Shown in pieces: positions 11,046 to 21,479 of a stretch of DNA of 64,000 bases; the first letter of the stretch is position 1, and every line of letters begins with the position of its first letter. The position numbers and the translations under genes are program-made. The notes under the pieces are model-generated. The model saw only the letters and a list, made by a program, of their open reading frames with translations. It ran no database searches and was not told the DNA's origin. Source of the DNA: Lunularia cruciata (Eukaryota; Streptophyta; Marchantiopsida; Lunulariales; Lunulariaceae); NCBI GenBank assembly GCA_948567375.1, contig OX419758.1, positions 6,887,001-6,951,000 on the forward strand, given 5' to 3'.

Positions 11046-12038
11046 TTTTTGGTTCCGTTGCCAAGACCTCTCTAAAAGGTATGATAATGTTCCACGTTCA
11101 ATTTTACATCAGGTAGAAGGAAGCTATGAGAGCTCACTTGGAGAGAACATTAGGAGAGGACAGGGCTGAACTTATGTTAGAGAACCAAGATCTATTAGTA
11201 TACCCTGTAGTTCATTATGATGTATTTGAAGTGATTTTGTACATCTTGTATACATGAGAGGATTTGGAGAGATTATGTGAGGTGGATTGGAGATTTTGGG
11301 GATTAAGGTGATTTTGGGCAAAATCTCAAGTTTGAGATCTGAACTTCAAATTTCTACACATGATATCTTGGGTTGTCCTTCAGTTAGCACACTTGAAATT
11401 ATTGTGAGAACTATTATGCGCATTGGGCTAGAATTTTTGAAAGTTGATAGGGTAAACTGCTCCCACAACTGCATGCTCTCTGGAAAATTGTACAAAATCT
11501 GCCATTTCTTCAATTTTCAGTGGATATTTGTAAAACCTTTCAATAAAATTCAGTATGTTATATCCTACCCACTGACATAAAAATGAGAGAGAGATAATTC
11601 TTGAGCATGGAGTTATGAGTTTTTGAAGTGAGGGGGTGGTTTTAAGACCAAATCTGAAATATATGTGTTGAATAGAAAGGTGTCTAGGCCAAATGGCTCA
11701 ATGGAAAGATCTGAAATTTTTTAGGGAGTGATGCCCTAAAGTTTTGATCAGTTGTGCAAAATTTCAGAGGACTCTCACATACTAGTTGAGAAATTAGAGT
11801 GAAATTGTGAGGAAGGGTCAATTCTGCAGAGTTGAGATCTCATGCATGAGGAGTTTGAGAGCAACAAAAAGTACATTTGAGTGTTTAGATTCATCTTGGG
11901 AACATGGAGGGTCATCAAGAGTGGAAATTGAGATTATACAAGGTTCCCCAAGGGTTTGAGGTGATTTTAGGGGTGGATCTGAGGAAAAGAGAGTTTACAA
12001 TAGAATTTTAAGAGAGTGTTGAGAGGATCCAAAAACCT
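11046..12038 (+). other. Leader of element C with primer site
   Basis: TGGTTCCGTTGCC at 11,050-11,062 is the probable primer site. The leader is long. A 97-codon open frame at 11,287-11,580 has a counterpart at 6,592-6,816 in A, but both lack known motifs and I treat coding as unproven. Bases 11,646-11,990 have no counterpart in A. Confidence 0.55.
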
Positions 12039-12374
12039 ATGCCAGTTGGAGGAAAGAGTGAGTCTAAGTGCTTTCTATGTGGAGAGAAGGAACATAAGGC
12101 AAGTTCAAGTCCATTGACATGACAACAAGAGATTGAGGAAAGGAGAGGTTTACTTGACTTGGGTTTGCATGTTGGATCTTCTTCACCAAGATTGGGAGGG
12201 AGAAGATCTAAGACCAAGGAGTTGTGTGAGGTTTGTGGAGTGGAAGGACTTCCAAAAGAACATGAGTGTAGTGGAGTAAAAGCACTTTTGGAGACTTTGG
12301 TGAAAGATCTTAGAGAGAGTCTTAGTATAGTAACAGAAATACTACCACCTTCATCAGCTAGTTCTCAAGATTAG
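12039..12374 (+). pseudogene. Extra zinc-knuckle ORF upstream of gag (C)
   Basis: A frame from ATG 12,039 to TAG 12,374 (about 112 codons) has one internal TGA at 12,120. It begins with C-F-L-C-G-E-K-E-H, the same knuckle as in element A, but the last Cys is Ser here. The later cluster C-E-V-C ... H-E-C and the tail S-S-A-S-S-Q-D are conserved with A. The two copies keep the same frame over most of the segment while the surrounding leader has indels, which supports coding. The function is unknown; a nucleic-acid-binding accessory protein is one possibility. Confidence 0.55.
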
Positions 12375-12605
12375 TGATGGAGATTATCTTTCAATTTATG
12401 GATAAACTATCCATGAGGGTTCGATTAATATGCACTCTAGGATTTGATGTTGCTATAAAAATCTTGGAGCAACCTAAGCCTTTTTTGTTCCCTAGGGTGG
12501 ATTACATTCAAATGGTGTTAATCATGTATATACTGTGTTAGTTATAGAGTGAGAGAAAAGAAAAGAGAAAAAAATTGAGAGAAAAAAAGATAGTGAGAGG
12601 TTAAG

Positions 12606-13880
12606 ATGGGGAAACTTCCGGTTTTCTTTGGCAAGGATAGAGAAGATGTGAAGACCTTTGTGAGAGACTTCAAGAGAGCTTGCATAGGAAACAATGGGAG
12701 GAGGAAGAATGAGTAGGCCTCATTATTACCAGATTTCTTTGAGGATGTAGCACTTACATGGTATGAGTCAGAATACCAAAAGAGAGAGAAGAGATGGAGA
12801 AGAGGAGTCTTGGGAGACTTTAACTTCATCACTCATTGATAACTTTCTTCCTGATGAGAGTTATAAGAGATTGATGATTGAGGTTACCTTTATCAAGCAA
12901 GGAGATGGAGAGAAAGTGAGAGTCTATGTGGAAAGAGTGGAAAGAGTGGAAAAGTTAGAGTCCAGATTTCGCATAGTGTCGAGGAAGGGTGGGAATGATG
13001 TGGAGACTACTATGATTGGCATAGGAGCCATGCTCACCAAGAATTTTGTGGGAGGGTTGAGACCACAAATTAGAAGCAAGGTGAGATATGAGAAACCTTC
13101 TTCCAAGGTTGAAGCTATCAAAATCGCAATTCGTATGGAGGAGAGTTTGGAAGGGGATGAGAGTGATTTGGTGGTGAAGGAGGTTGTGCATCCTCTTGAA
13201 GCTTACAAGTATGGTGGAACTTCTTATACTTTGGTGGCAAGGGTTGCACCTCAAGTAGTAGTTGCTCCAATTCTTGCACCTCCACCAAAAGATCCACTTC
13301 AAACCATCACAAAGCAACTTGTGGATCTCAAGATCAATGTGGTGCAACTATGGGAGAAGAGAGAGGTGGATCAGAATGTAGGGAGAGGGCCTAGGAGTTA
13401 TGGAAACTATTCATATAGAGGAGGCCAACCAGCCAGCAATTTCAATGATAGAAATTGTTTTGGTTGTCGAGGAAGAGGCCATATCCAAAGGAATTGCCCA
13501 AATTCCACTTACCATGGAGGAAGGGGTTATGAGGGAGCCAATAGAGGGAAAGAGGGAGGTAATGAAACCCAAGTGGCTCCTAATCCAAACAAAGGTTAGG
13601 GGATAGCATCCATAGATGTGGTTGAGGGCAAGTATGACAAGGGAGAGTGCTCAAACTCCAAAAGTCTTAATTTGGAGCTTTTGGCACAAGAGAAGAAGAG
13701 AGCTCGTTTTATAGAGGATGTTCACTCTTCTCAAGGATTTACTCCAAGCAAGGATACTCCTATGTCTACTAGGATCACTCGCACCTCAACACAATCAACA
13801 ACAAAGACTCCATGGAAGAAATTGGGGATGGAGGATTTCTTGATTCAAAGCAACAATGGAACTACAATGTGTTAGAGGAT
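12606..13880 (+). pseudogene. gag of element C
   Basis: Start M-G-K-L-P-V-F-F-G-K at 12,606. A TAG at 12,714-12,716 stands where A has Trp, and a frame change near 12,780 follows. The next frame runs to TAG at about 13,600, where A has Lys. The zinc knuckle C-F-G-C-R-G-R-G-H-I-Q-R-N-C is intact (about 13,456-13,500). A 1-base loss near 13,845 moves the tail out of frame with pol. Length and domain order match A. Gag and pol appear to be one frame of about 1,600 codons in the ancestor. Confidence 0.85.
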
Positions 13881-16800
13881 GTTGGTAGTCACAAGGCTAA
13901 CATCACAGTGGGCCAATTGATTGCTTTGAACCCTACCTTGAGAAAGGAGCTTAGAGGTGGTTTGAGTTCTACAAGGAGCAAGAGAAAGAAGAAAGCAAAA
14001 GCTCTAGTATCAATGGGGGTGGTGGATGCCAAGCCAACACCATGGGAGGCTTGTGAATATGCCTCTAAGATTGACGTGAGAGTGAATGGTCACAACATCA
14101 AGGATGCATTGGTTGATGGAGGATCAGCAGTGAATGCCATGTCAGAAAGGTTGATGAAGAAGTTAGGTATGATACCCTCAAGACCTTCAACATTTGTGGT
14201 GAGCATGGCAAACAAACAACAAGTTTGACCAGAAGGGGTGATGGATAAGGTGGTAGTTTCAGTTATGGGAATTTAAAATCTCATGACTTTCCAAGTCTTG
14301 AAGGATTCAAGCTATGACTTACTTCTTGGGAGGTCATGGTTGAGAAGAGCACGCACAATTGGTTGATGGCACAAAGGGTACTTGAGAATTGGGCCATCAA
14401 GCCATAGAGTCACAATTTCTATGACTAACACCACCAACACGTCACATTCAGATACACCATCTTCTAATTATTGGGAATCAGAACAAGCTTCAAGTGTGGA
14501 CACAAGCATGGAAGAGGAGACTTCCATGGAGGAGGATGAATCTGAATTTGATTCAGATGTGTATCCTTTGTATGCTATGGATTTTGCACCTAAGCCAGAG
14601 ATTTTGAAGGACCCACATAAATCACCATCGACACTTGAGGAGGTAGAGAGAAGGTTAGCTACCCTCAAGTATGGCCCAAATGTCACCAAGGAGGAGAAGG
14701 TGAGATTTGAGGAGATTTTCCGGAAGTTCATCCATGTTTTTGCTTTCAATTATAAGGATTTGAAGGAAGTCACCTTGGAGGAGCACAAGATAGAGGTGGA
14801 GTCACATGCAAGACCAATCCGCCAAAAGCAACATCGCATTAGCCCACCAATATCTTTGGTTGTGAAGGAGGAGATTGATAAGCTCAAGGAGGCTGGATTT
14901 ATCTTTGAGGTAGAGAATTAAGAATGCGTGTCTCCAATTGTCATTGTGAAGAAAAAGAGTGGCAAGCTTTGGGTATGTGTGGATTACAAGAAGCTCAATG
15001 CTATTACCAAGAAGGACTACGACCCATTGCCATTCATTGATGAGATCTTGGAGGACGTTGCAGGTCATGAGACGTACAATTTTGCAGATGGTTATAGTGG
15101 ATATAACCAAATCAAGATTGCACCAGAGCATCAACAACTCACCACGTTCACCACACCTTGGAGAACTTACGCTTTCAAGGTCATGCCTTTTGGGCTTTGC
15201 AATACTCTTGCCATATTCCAACGGTTCATGAACAAGGTATTTGAACCTTTCATTGGGAAATTTGTGACAAACTTCATTGATGACTTTTGTGTCTATGGGA
15301 GCAAGGAAAAGCACTTTGAGCACCTAATCAAGGTCTTGCAACGCTTGGATGAGGCAAATGCATCACTCAACCCAGAGAAGTGCATTTTTGGATGTGAAGG
15401 AGGTCTACTTTTGGGGCACATCATCTCCAAGGATGGAATAGTAGTTGATCCGAAGAAGGTGAGGAAAATCTCAGACCTTCCATTCCCTTCAAGCTTGACC
15501 AAGTTACGCCAATTCTTGGGGATGGTTGGATACTATAGGAGATTCATCTTTTCATTTTCCAACAAGGCTTATGCATTGACCATCTACATGAAGAAGGGTG
15601 TAGATTATAGGATAATTTTGGAGGACAAGGAGGCTCTCAAAGCTTTTGAGGAGCTCAAGCAATCCCTTGTTGTAGCTCCAATTCTTGCTAAACCTGATTG
15701 GATTAAACTTTTCATCCTCTACACTGATGCTTTTAATGTAGCTATAAGATACACTCTTTGTCAATTAGACCAAGATGGGCATGATCATCCAATAGCTTAT
15801 GCTAGTAGGTAGATGGTTTCAGCAGAGAAGAACTACTCTGTCATGGAGAGAGAAGGGTTGGTAGTGATCTTTGGTCTCAAGAAGTTTAGACACTACTTGA
15901 TTGGAGGGAAAGTCACCATTGTCACAGATCACAAGGCTTTGAAGTACATCTTCAACAAGCCTAATGTTGAAGAGAGATTAGCAAGGTGAATGATACTCTT
16001 GTCTGAGCATGACTTCACCATTGAGGATAGGCCAGGAAAGAAACATGCAAATGCTGATTTGTTATCTAGAGCCTATGATCATGATGGAGATGAGTCAGTG
16101 GATGATTCTTTCCCAGATGAGGAGCTCATGATAATCTCAGTCACTCAAGAGGTTCTAATAGAGTACAAGCAGATTGTGGATTTTGTGACAAGAGGTAACT
16201 ATCCAAAAGGGATGCATGCTAGGGAAAGGAAGGCCCTTGCAACAAGATCTAGACCTTACACAATGGTGGAGGATATTCTTTTTCACCAAGGAGCAGATGA
16301 TCTACTTCAAAGAGTAGTGGGTAAGGAAGAGTCTATCTTACTCATAAAGGAGTTTCATGAAGGTTTAGTGTGTGGAGGACACTTTTCAGGAAAGGTGATT
16401 GCTTTCAAGATTCTATATGCAAGTTACTATTGGAGAGGAATTTTCAAGGATTGTCTTGATTATTGCAAAACTTGTCATGTTTGTCAAGCTTTTGCTAGAA
16501 AGTCTACATCCACTCCACCACTAAGATCAATTCCATTGCTAGGACCTTTTGAGAAGTGGGGAATTGATTTTGTAGGTCCTCTCAATAGAACCCCAAGGAA
16601 CAATCAGTACATTGTGGTAGTTACTAATCACCTTACCAAGTAGGTTGAGGCTAGACCATTGAGGTACAAGAATGAAGATGAAGTTGGTAGATTTCTTTAT
16701 GAATGCATTATCATAAGATTTGGATGCTCTTTGGAGTTGGTTTCTGATAAAGGAGGAGAGTTTACAAGAAACATTACTACAGCCATGCTACGACATTTCT

Positions 16801-17424
16801 CTATCACACAGAGTAACTACATCCTATAAGCCAACTTCCAATGGCTTGGCAAAGAGAACCAATCAGACCTTGTGCATGATGTTGGCCAAAGATGCAGAAA
16901 TGGAGGGGGAACATCATTAGGACAAGAGGATTCATGCAGTTTTGTGGGAGTATAGGACAACCATGAAGACTTCCACCGGATATTCTCCATTTTAATTGGT
17001 ATATGGTATTGAGTCTACCCTACCTATTCACTTTGATCTTCCTACCTTCCAAAGCATTCATAGGAGATTGAAGAAAGCACAAGGAGGTGATGCAGAGAAG
17101 TCAAGGAAGGATCAACTCATGGAGTTAGAAGACGTAGGAGCAATTGCTATGGTTCAAGTGGAGCAAGCTTAAAGGAAACAAAAGGAGAGCTATGACAAGA
17201 GACAAGGCAAGAAGAAGGTGGAGCCTTTCAAAGAAGGTGCTTGAGTTATGTTGTTTGATTTTATTCGATTCAAGAGAGTGCAAAAGAAGTTTTTGCCTAA
17301 GTACTTTGGACCTTTCATAGTGGAGAAGGTGTGGGGAAATTACATCTATGATCTCAAGGAGTTGGGAGGAAGGCACTTTGATAGGATTAACCATGATAAG
17401 TTGAAGATGTACCATAGAAGGTAA
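13881..17424 (+). pseudogene. pol of element C (PR-RT-RH-IN)
   Basis: Protease: A-L-V-D-G-G-S-A-V-N near 14,108 and L-L-L-G-R-S-W-L near 14,320. Reverse transcriptase: F-I-D-D at 15,273-15,284, with F-G-L-C-N upstream. RNase H: Y-T-D-A near 15,722, M-E-R-E-G and T-D-H-K near 15,930. Integrase: finger ending C-K-T-C-H-V-C, core W-G-I-D-F-V-G-P at 16,557, V-S-D-K-G-G near 16,742, and a C-terminal module ending M-Y-H-R-R at TAA 17,422. Unlike A, this copy still has the integrase middle. In-frame stops sit at 15,810, 15,987, 16,641, 16,918 and 16,993, each explained by a single C-to-T or G-to-A change from the expected Gln or Trp codon. Non-functional, but the best template of this family in the window. 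Confidence 0.88.
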
Positions 17425-17472
17425 AGAGACCTTCACTTTAAGGACAAAGTGAAAACTTAGTCCGAGGGTAAA

Positions 17473-17695
17473 TGTAACACCTATTTGTGCATGTGTGTGG
17501 TATTGTGATATTTAGCTTGGTATTGCAAGTACTTGAGAGATATTATTTATATAGAGATAAAGGATGGTTCTACATTAGTCATGATTAGCTAAATTTAGTC
17601 ATAGCTAAGATAGAGGGGACCTTACTTTAGAGGAAGTGGAAAAGGTGAGCACCACTATTTTGGATTCTAGTGTGTTGACTTGGTATTATTCCTAG
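17473..17695 (+). repeat. Truncated 3' LTR of element C
   Basis: It begins TGTAACACCTATTTG after the purine tract CCGAGGGTAAA and follows the 5' LTR for 223 bp, then ends at cctagg. The next base is chromovirus B2 integrase. Confidence 0.9.
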
Positions 17696-18345
17696 GCCAA
17701 GATCTGCTTGTTCCAAATTCTCTTCTTGCTCCCCCTCCATCTCAGGTTCCTCATACTTCCACATTCTTGACCATTATATCCCAATCTCTCCAACAAGCCA
17801 AGTCTCACTTCCTTGTTGCTCAGAATCACCAAAAACAATATGCGGACCACCATCGTTGTGATCTCACCTTTGAAGTTAGTGATAAAGTCATGCTATCATC
17901 TAGTAACCTCCCTCTCCCACTTGATATTCAAGTTTGTAAACTTGCACCTAATTGGATAGGACCCTTTGATATCACCCAAATTGTCTCTCTTGTTGCTTAT
18001 CAACTTGCCTTGCCTTGTCACATGCGTATCCATCTTGTCTTTCATGTTTCCAAGTTGAAACCCTTTGTTCCTAACCCCTCTTCTTTTTTCTCTTGAGTCC
18101 AACCTTCCCCTCTTCTTGTCCTTATCAATGATCATGAGGAGTACGAAGTTGACCGTATCCTTGCGCGTCGCCATATTCAACGAGGCCATCGCCAAGATAT
18201 AGAGTACAAGGTCCTTTGGAAAGGGTATCCCCTTCATGATGCCACATGGAAACCTCTTTCTCACCTCCAGAATGCACAAATGGCCATCCATGAATTTGAA
18301 GCTTCACTGGCGACGAGGATGTCACCAACTAGTAGCGGGGGAATA
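17696..18345 (+). pseudogene. B2 integrase C-terminus and chromodomain
   Basis: The frame (codons from about 17,700 to 18,345, one TGA near 18,096) has the Ty3 integrase C-terminal module, with F-E-V-S-D-K-V-M-L and I-G-P-F-D-I near 17,880-17,975 and H-V-S-K-L-K-P-F near 18,050. A chromodomain follows at about 18,136-18,297: E-E-Y-E-V-D-R-I-L ... K-V-L-W-K-G-Y ... A-T-W-K-P-L, ending E-F-E. Chromodomains direct these elements to marked chromatin. The aromatic Y and W positions are kept, so this is the best-preserved chromodomain of the three in the window. The purine tract AGCGGGGGA and LTR follow directly. Confidence 0.88.
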
Positions 18346-18770
18346 TGTAACAATATGGAGTTTAGCGACGAAGTTAGTTGGGCTTATGATGTAGCACATA
18401 AGACAAATTAGCCTAGAATATTCCGAAAGTATCTAGGAAGCTTCTTGGGAAGCATCCTGGCTAGCTTAGCTTGCACATCAAGTAGTAGCTTCTAGAAGGA
18501 AGCTCCTAGAAGCTTCTAACTAGCTTAGCTTGCACGCCAAATAGGCGGCTTCTAGAACGAAACTTCTTGAGGAGCTTCCTAGTTAACTTGGCTTGCACTC
18601 TAAGAAAGCGGCTTGAGGAAGCTTCTTGAGAAGCTTCTCAAGGGCCTTGTATGCTACCTATAAATACCAAAGCCAAAGCTTATGCTAGGCATTCAAAGTT
18701 TTCAGACATTCAAGTGTCTCAATGTGAGTTTCCATTCTCCTATTTCTCTTCTTGGTCTCGGTCTTTTACA
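18346..18770 (+). repeat. 3' LTR of chromovirus B2
   Basis: TGTAACAATATGG to GGTCTTTTACA, 425 bp, paired with 9,310-9,735 and diverged from it by scattered changes. It has four exact GAAGCTTC sites against six in the 5' copy. Confidence 0.92.
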
Positions 18771-19424
18771 GATTCTCTCCTTTTTTCTTTAATTTTGGCC
18801 AGGACCCACTTTCTCCTCCATCTCATGTCCCTCATACTTCTACATTCTTGACAACAACATCTTAATCCTTACAAGAAGCCAAATCTCATCTCCTTGTTGC
18901 TCAAAATCTTTTAAAAAAAATGTGGACCAACATCATCATGATTATACCTTTCAACTTAGTGATAAGGTCACACTTTCTTCTTGTAACCTACCCTTTCTAC
19001 TTGATACCCAAGTTCATAAATTTGCTCCTAATTTGATAGGTTCATTTGATGTCACTCAAATCATTTCTCATGTTGCGTATTGACTTGCCTTGCCTTGTCA
19101 TATGTGGATCCACCTTGTCTTTCATGTTTCCAAGTTGAAACCCTTTGTTTCTTATCCATTTTCCTATTCCTCTTGTGTCCAACTCCCTCCTCCTCCCATC
19201 TCTATCAATGATCATGAGGAGTATGAAGTTGATTGTATCCTTGCACATTGTCACATTCAACATGGTCACCAATAACATAAGGAGTACAAAGTCCTTTGGA
19301 AAGGGAACCACCTACATGATGCCACTTGGGAGCCTCTTTCTCATTTCCAAAATGCAAAAACAGCCATCCAAGAGTTTGAAGCTTCCATGGTGACAAGGAT
19401 GTCACCAACTAGCATGGGGAAATG
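18771..19424 (+). pseudogene. B1 integrase C-terminus and chromodomain
   Basis: This continues the B1 integrase from 9,309: S-P-F-F-F-N-F-G-Q-D-P follows the A-S-I-G-F end once B2 is removed. The C-terminal module has H-V-S-K-L-K-P-F near 19,130. A chromodomain lies at about 19,216-19,380 (E-E-Y-E-V-D-C-I-L, K-V-L-W-K-G, A-T-W-E-P-L, E-F-E) with one TAA inside. A TGA near 19,081 and other faults make it non-functional. It is close to the B2 segment at 17,696-18,345, so the two regions form a direct repeat that could confuse assembly. Confidence 0.87.
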
Positions 19425-19805
19425 TGTAACAATATGGAGTTTATCGACGAGTTAGTTGTTACTAACAAAGTAGCAAGTAAGTAAAATTAACCAAGAATTA
19501 TAAAAATATTCTAGAAGCATCTAGGAAGCTACTTGGTATCTTCCAATTATTGGATAATATGCATGCCAAGTGGTGACTTCTAGGAGGAAGCATCTGGAGA
19601 AGCTTCTTGGTTAGCTTGGCTTGCATTCTAAGAAAGCAATTTTTAGAAAGCTTCTTGTGAAGCTTCTCAAGAGCCTTATATGTTCTCTATAAATACCAAA
19701 TCCCAAGCTCATACTAGGCATTTGTAGTTTCCCTCATTCAAGAGTCTCAATATGATCTTTCACATTGATCTTCCATTCTCCTATTTTTGTCCTTGGTCTT
19801 TTACA
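19425..19805 (+). repeat. 3' LTR of chromovirus B1
   Basis: TGTAACAATATGG to TCTTTTACA, 381 bp, shorter and more diverged than the B2 LTRs. It keeps the TATAAATACC box and a degenerate heat-shock-type array at 19,504-19,521. Confidence 0.88.
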
Positions 19806-19814
19806 CCAAAACTC

Positions 19815-20620
19815 TCAATCCACCTACAAGGAACTAGAACCTTGGTGGGAAGTAAAAGGGAGTGAGGACCATGTGTGGGCTCTAGAACTTGCATTTATGA
19901 ATTTGAACTCATAACCCAAGGCCTCTAAGTTGAGTGTGAAAGAAAATAATGCTCTAACTAAATCTTCCAAATTACTCACAACATGAGTATCATTAGAGAT
20001 GGATGGGAAAAGATAAGAAAAATAAATATTCCCACCTATTTTAGAGCCATGTTATGTGCTTTAGCAAAGAAAGACTCCCAAGGGATCTCCTTACCATGTG
20101 CTCTCAACTGATGTCAATTGTGAGAACTCTTTTATGGCAATGCGATGACTATACAAAAGAAGTGTTTGATACCATAGAAAGTGCAGACAATTCAACTCTC
20201 CTCCTCAGATTCCCTCCTTGATCTCCATGGGATCAAGGAAGGGATCTGATTTCCAGATGAGAAAAGAGCATGGAATAATGTTGGATGAAAGATGGTATTG
20301 AATTTGTTGGAGACGTCAACTTGGACTACCATCCAATTTGGATGAATGTACAAGGATGCTCAAATTCTTGCAATAATCATCTCACACCCCTAGAGTAGTC
20401 ATAGAAAAATAAAGAGGAGACAAGAGGGGGGGAAAAGAGTATCATAGCTATAAGCAAATTGCAAAAGATCATCCCCAATGATAATAGAGCACACACCAAA
20501 TATCTCCTTCACAAGAGCTAGGAGACTAGAAGCTCCAAAAAGATGAGTTGCTCTAGGGGGTACATGACTTGAGGCAATGTGTTAACAAAAAGCAAAGAGG
20601 AAGAGAAAATTCAAATCTAG
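19815..20620 (-). pseudogene. LINE-type reverse transcriptase remnant
   Basis: On the minus strand, several frames joined by shifts give a non-LTR reverse transcriptase. From the upstream end: H-L-F-G-A-S-S-L-L-A-L and I-I-I-G-D-D (20,490-20,570), then Q-V-D-V-S-N-K-F-N (about 20,300-20,330), which holds the first catalytic Asp, then F-Y-G-I, a damaged G-D-P-L-G-type block, and F-P-S-I-S-N-D-T-H-V (about 19,975-20,010), where the usual A-D-D is S-N-D. This order is that of LINE-like elements known from seedless plants; that attribution is from memory of the family. The 3' end stops at the B1 LTR. It is inactive. Confidence 0.7.
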
Positions 20621-21147
20621 AGTATCAAGGGAAAGGAAATCCCATATGTGTAGAAAATTAGTCATGATAGCTCACTTGCAAAATAATGTAAAGAGAGGAG
20701 TAGAGTGTGGGCAAAGCAAAACTCAATAAGCTATAACTCCTCATTTTGTTGAAAATCATGGATGAACAAAAGAAGGTTCAATGATAGGTAGATGAAGGGT
20801 ATGTAAATTTGATTAAATATCAGAGGAGAAAATTGCTAGTTGGGAGTGTGAGAGCACTTGGGCTGCCCATTTGTACTCCCCTATTTGACCTAATGGCAAG
20901 GAGCAATGGAGGCAATAATATTCTAGAGGTAGTGCATGGGTTTATGCAGACTCTACAATCCACAGAGCTATGGCCTAGGCCCTAATGGTGCTCCTCCTGG
21001 AGGGTTGCACAATCTCCTCTCAAGAACGTATAGATCCTAGAGGTAGTCTTCTGATGGCCCAAAGTACCTCCATGGGCTGGAAGGCGTAGTATCCACTAAG
21101 GGAAAATGGCCAATAAAGCCCAAGTGGAAACATCTCTCACGTGGTCA

Positions 21148-21465
21148 TCAACCAAGATAGTACGGAGTAGGAGTGACATTGTAGAGCCAACAAGTGGACG
21201 TAAAGGCATAAGGATCTTGGTTTATATTGGTTGGCATGACAAACTTGCTATGTATGCCTAAAGAGGGTCCAAAGAGTGTAACCAAGAGCGTAAGTCGGGG
21301 GAAGCCTGTAGAGATACAACTGGAGTACAAATGGGGTCTAGGGGGTAGGAATAGGGGTGACCTCTGCCGGCATACACAAACAACAAGATTTCCCTTGTGT
21401 TGCGCTAAGCCAATCTCTAGCCATAGACAATCCGGACAAAATTGGGTAGGAGGATAGTGGGGCAA
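21148..21465 (-). pseudogene. Possible zinc-finger segment upstream of the LINE RT
   Basis: An open frame of 105 codons contains F-C-P-D-C ... G-L-A-Q-H-K-G, which looks like the first half of a C2H2 finger. It lies 5' of the LINE reverse transcriptase on the same strand, with about 500 bp of decayed sequence between them that I cannot assign. Some LINE proteins carry such fingers, so it may be the N-terminal part of the same element. The base composition is richer in GC than the surroundings. Weak evidence. Confidence 0.3.
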
Positions 21466-21479
21466 GCCGCAAATACCTA

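Larger units (their letters stand above)
10362..17695 (+). mobile_element. Ty3-type LTR retrotransposon C
   Basis: This is the more complete copy of the A family: 5' LTR, primer site, leader with extra zinc-knuckle ORF, one long gag-pol region (12,606-17,424), purine tract, and the first 223 bp of the 3' LTR. It lies in the gag of B2. The right end is cut at cctagg (17,690-17,695). No chromodomain follows integrase. Multiple stops make it inactive, but most of the reading frame can still be followed. Confidence 0.9.
9310..18770 (+). mobile_element. Chromovirus B2, nested in B1 and host to C
   Basis: B2 has two LTRs (9,310-9,735 and 18,346-18,770), a tRNA-Met-like primer site, a gag start, and an integrase C-terminus with chromodomain. 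It sits inside the integrase of B1: the five bases before it are GATTT (9,305-9,309) and after it GATTC (18,771-18,775), a 5-bp target duplication with one change. Element C (10,362-17,695) is inserted in its gag. Everything from late gag to the integrase core is missing, together with the far part of C's 3' LTR, so one deletion probably removed both. Confidence 0.87.

Noticed and set aside
11287-11580. Leader open frame shared by C and A (6,592-6,816)
   Set aside because: Conserved between two recent copies but without motifs; frame conservation between only two copies is weak proof, so it was kept as a comment only.
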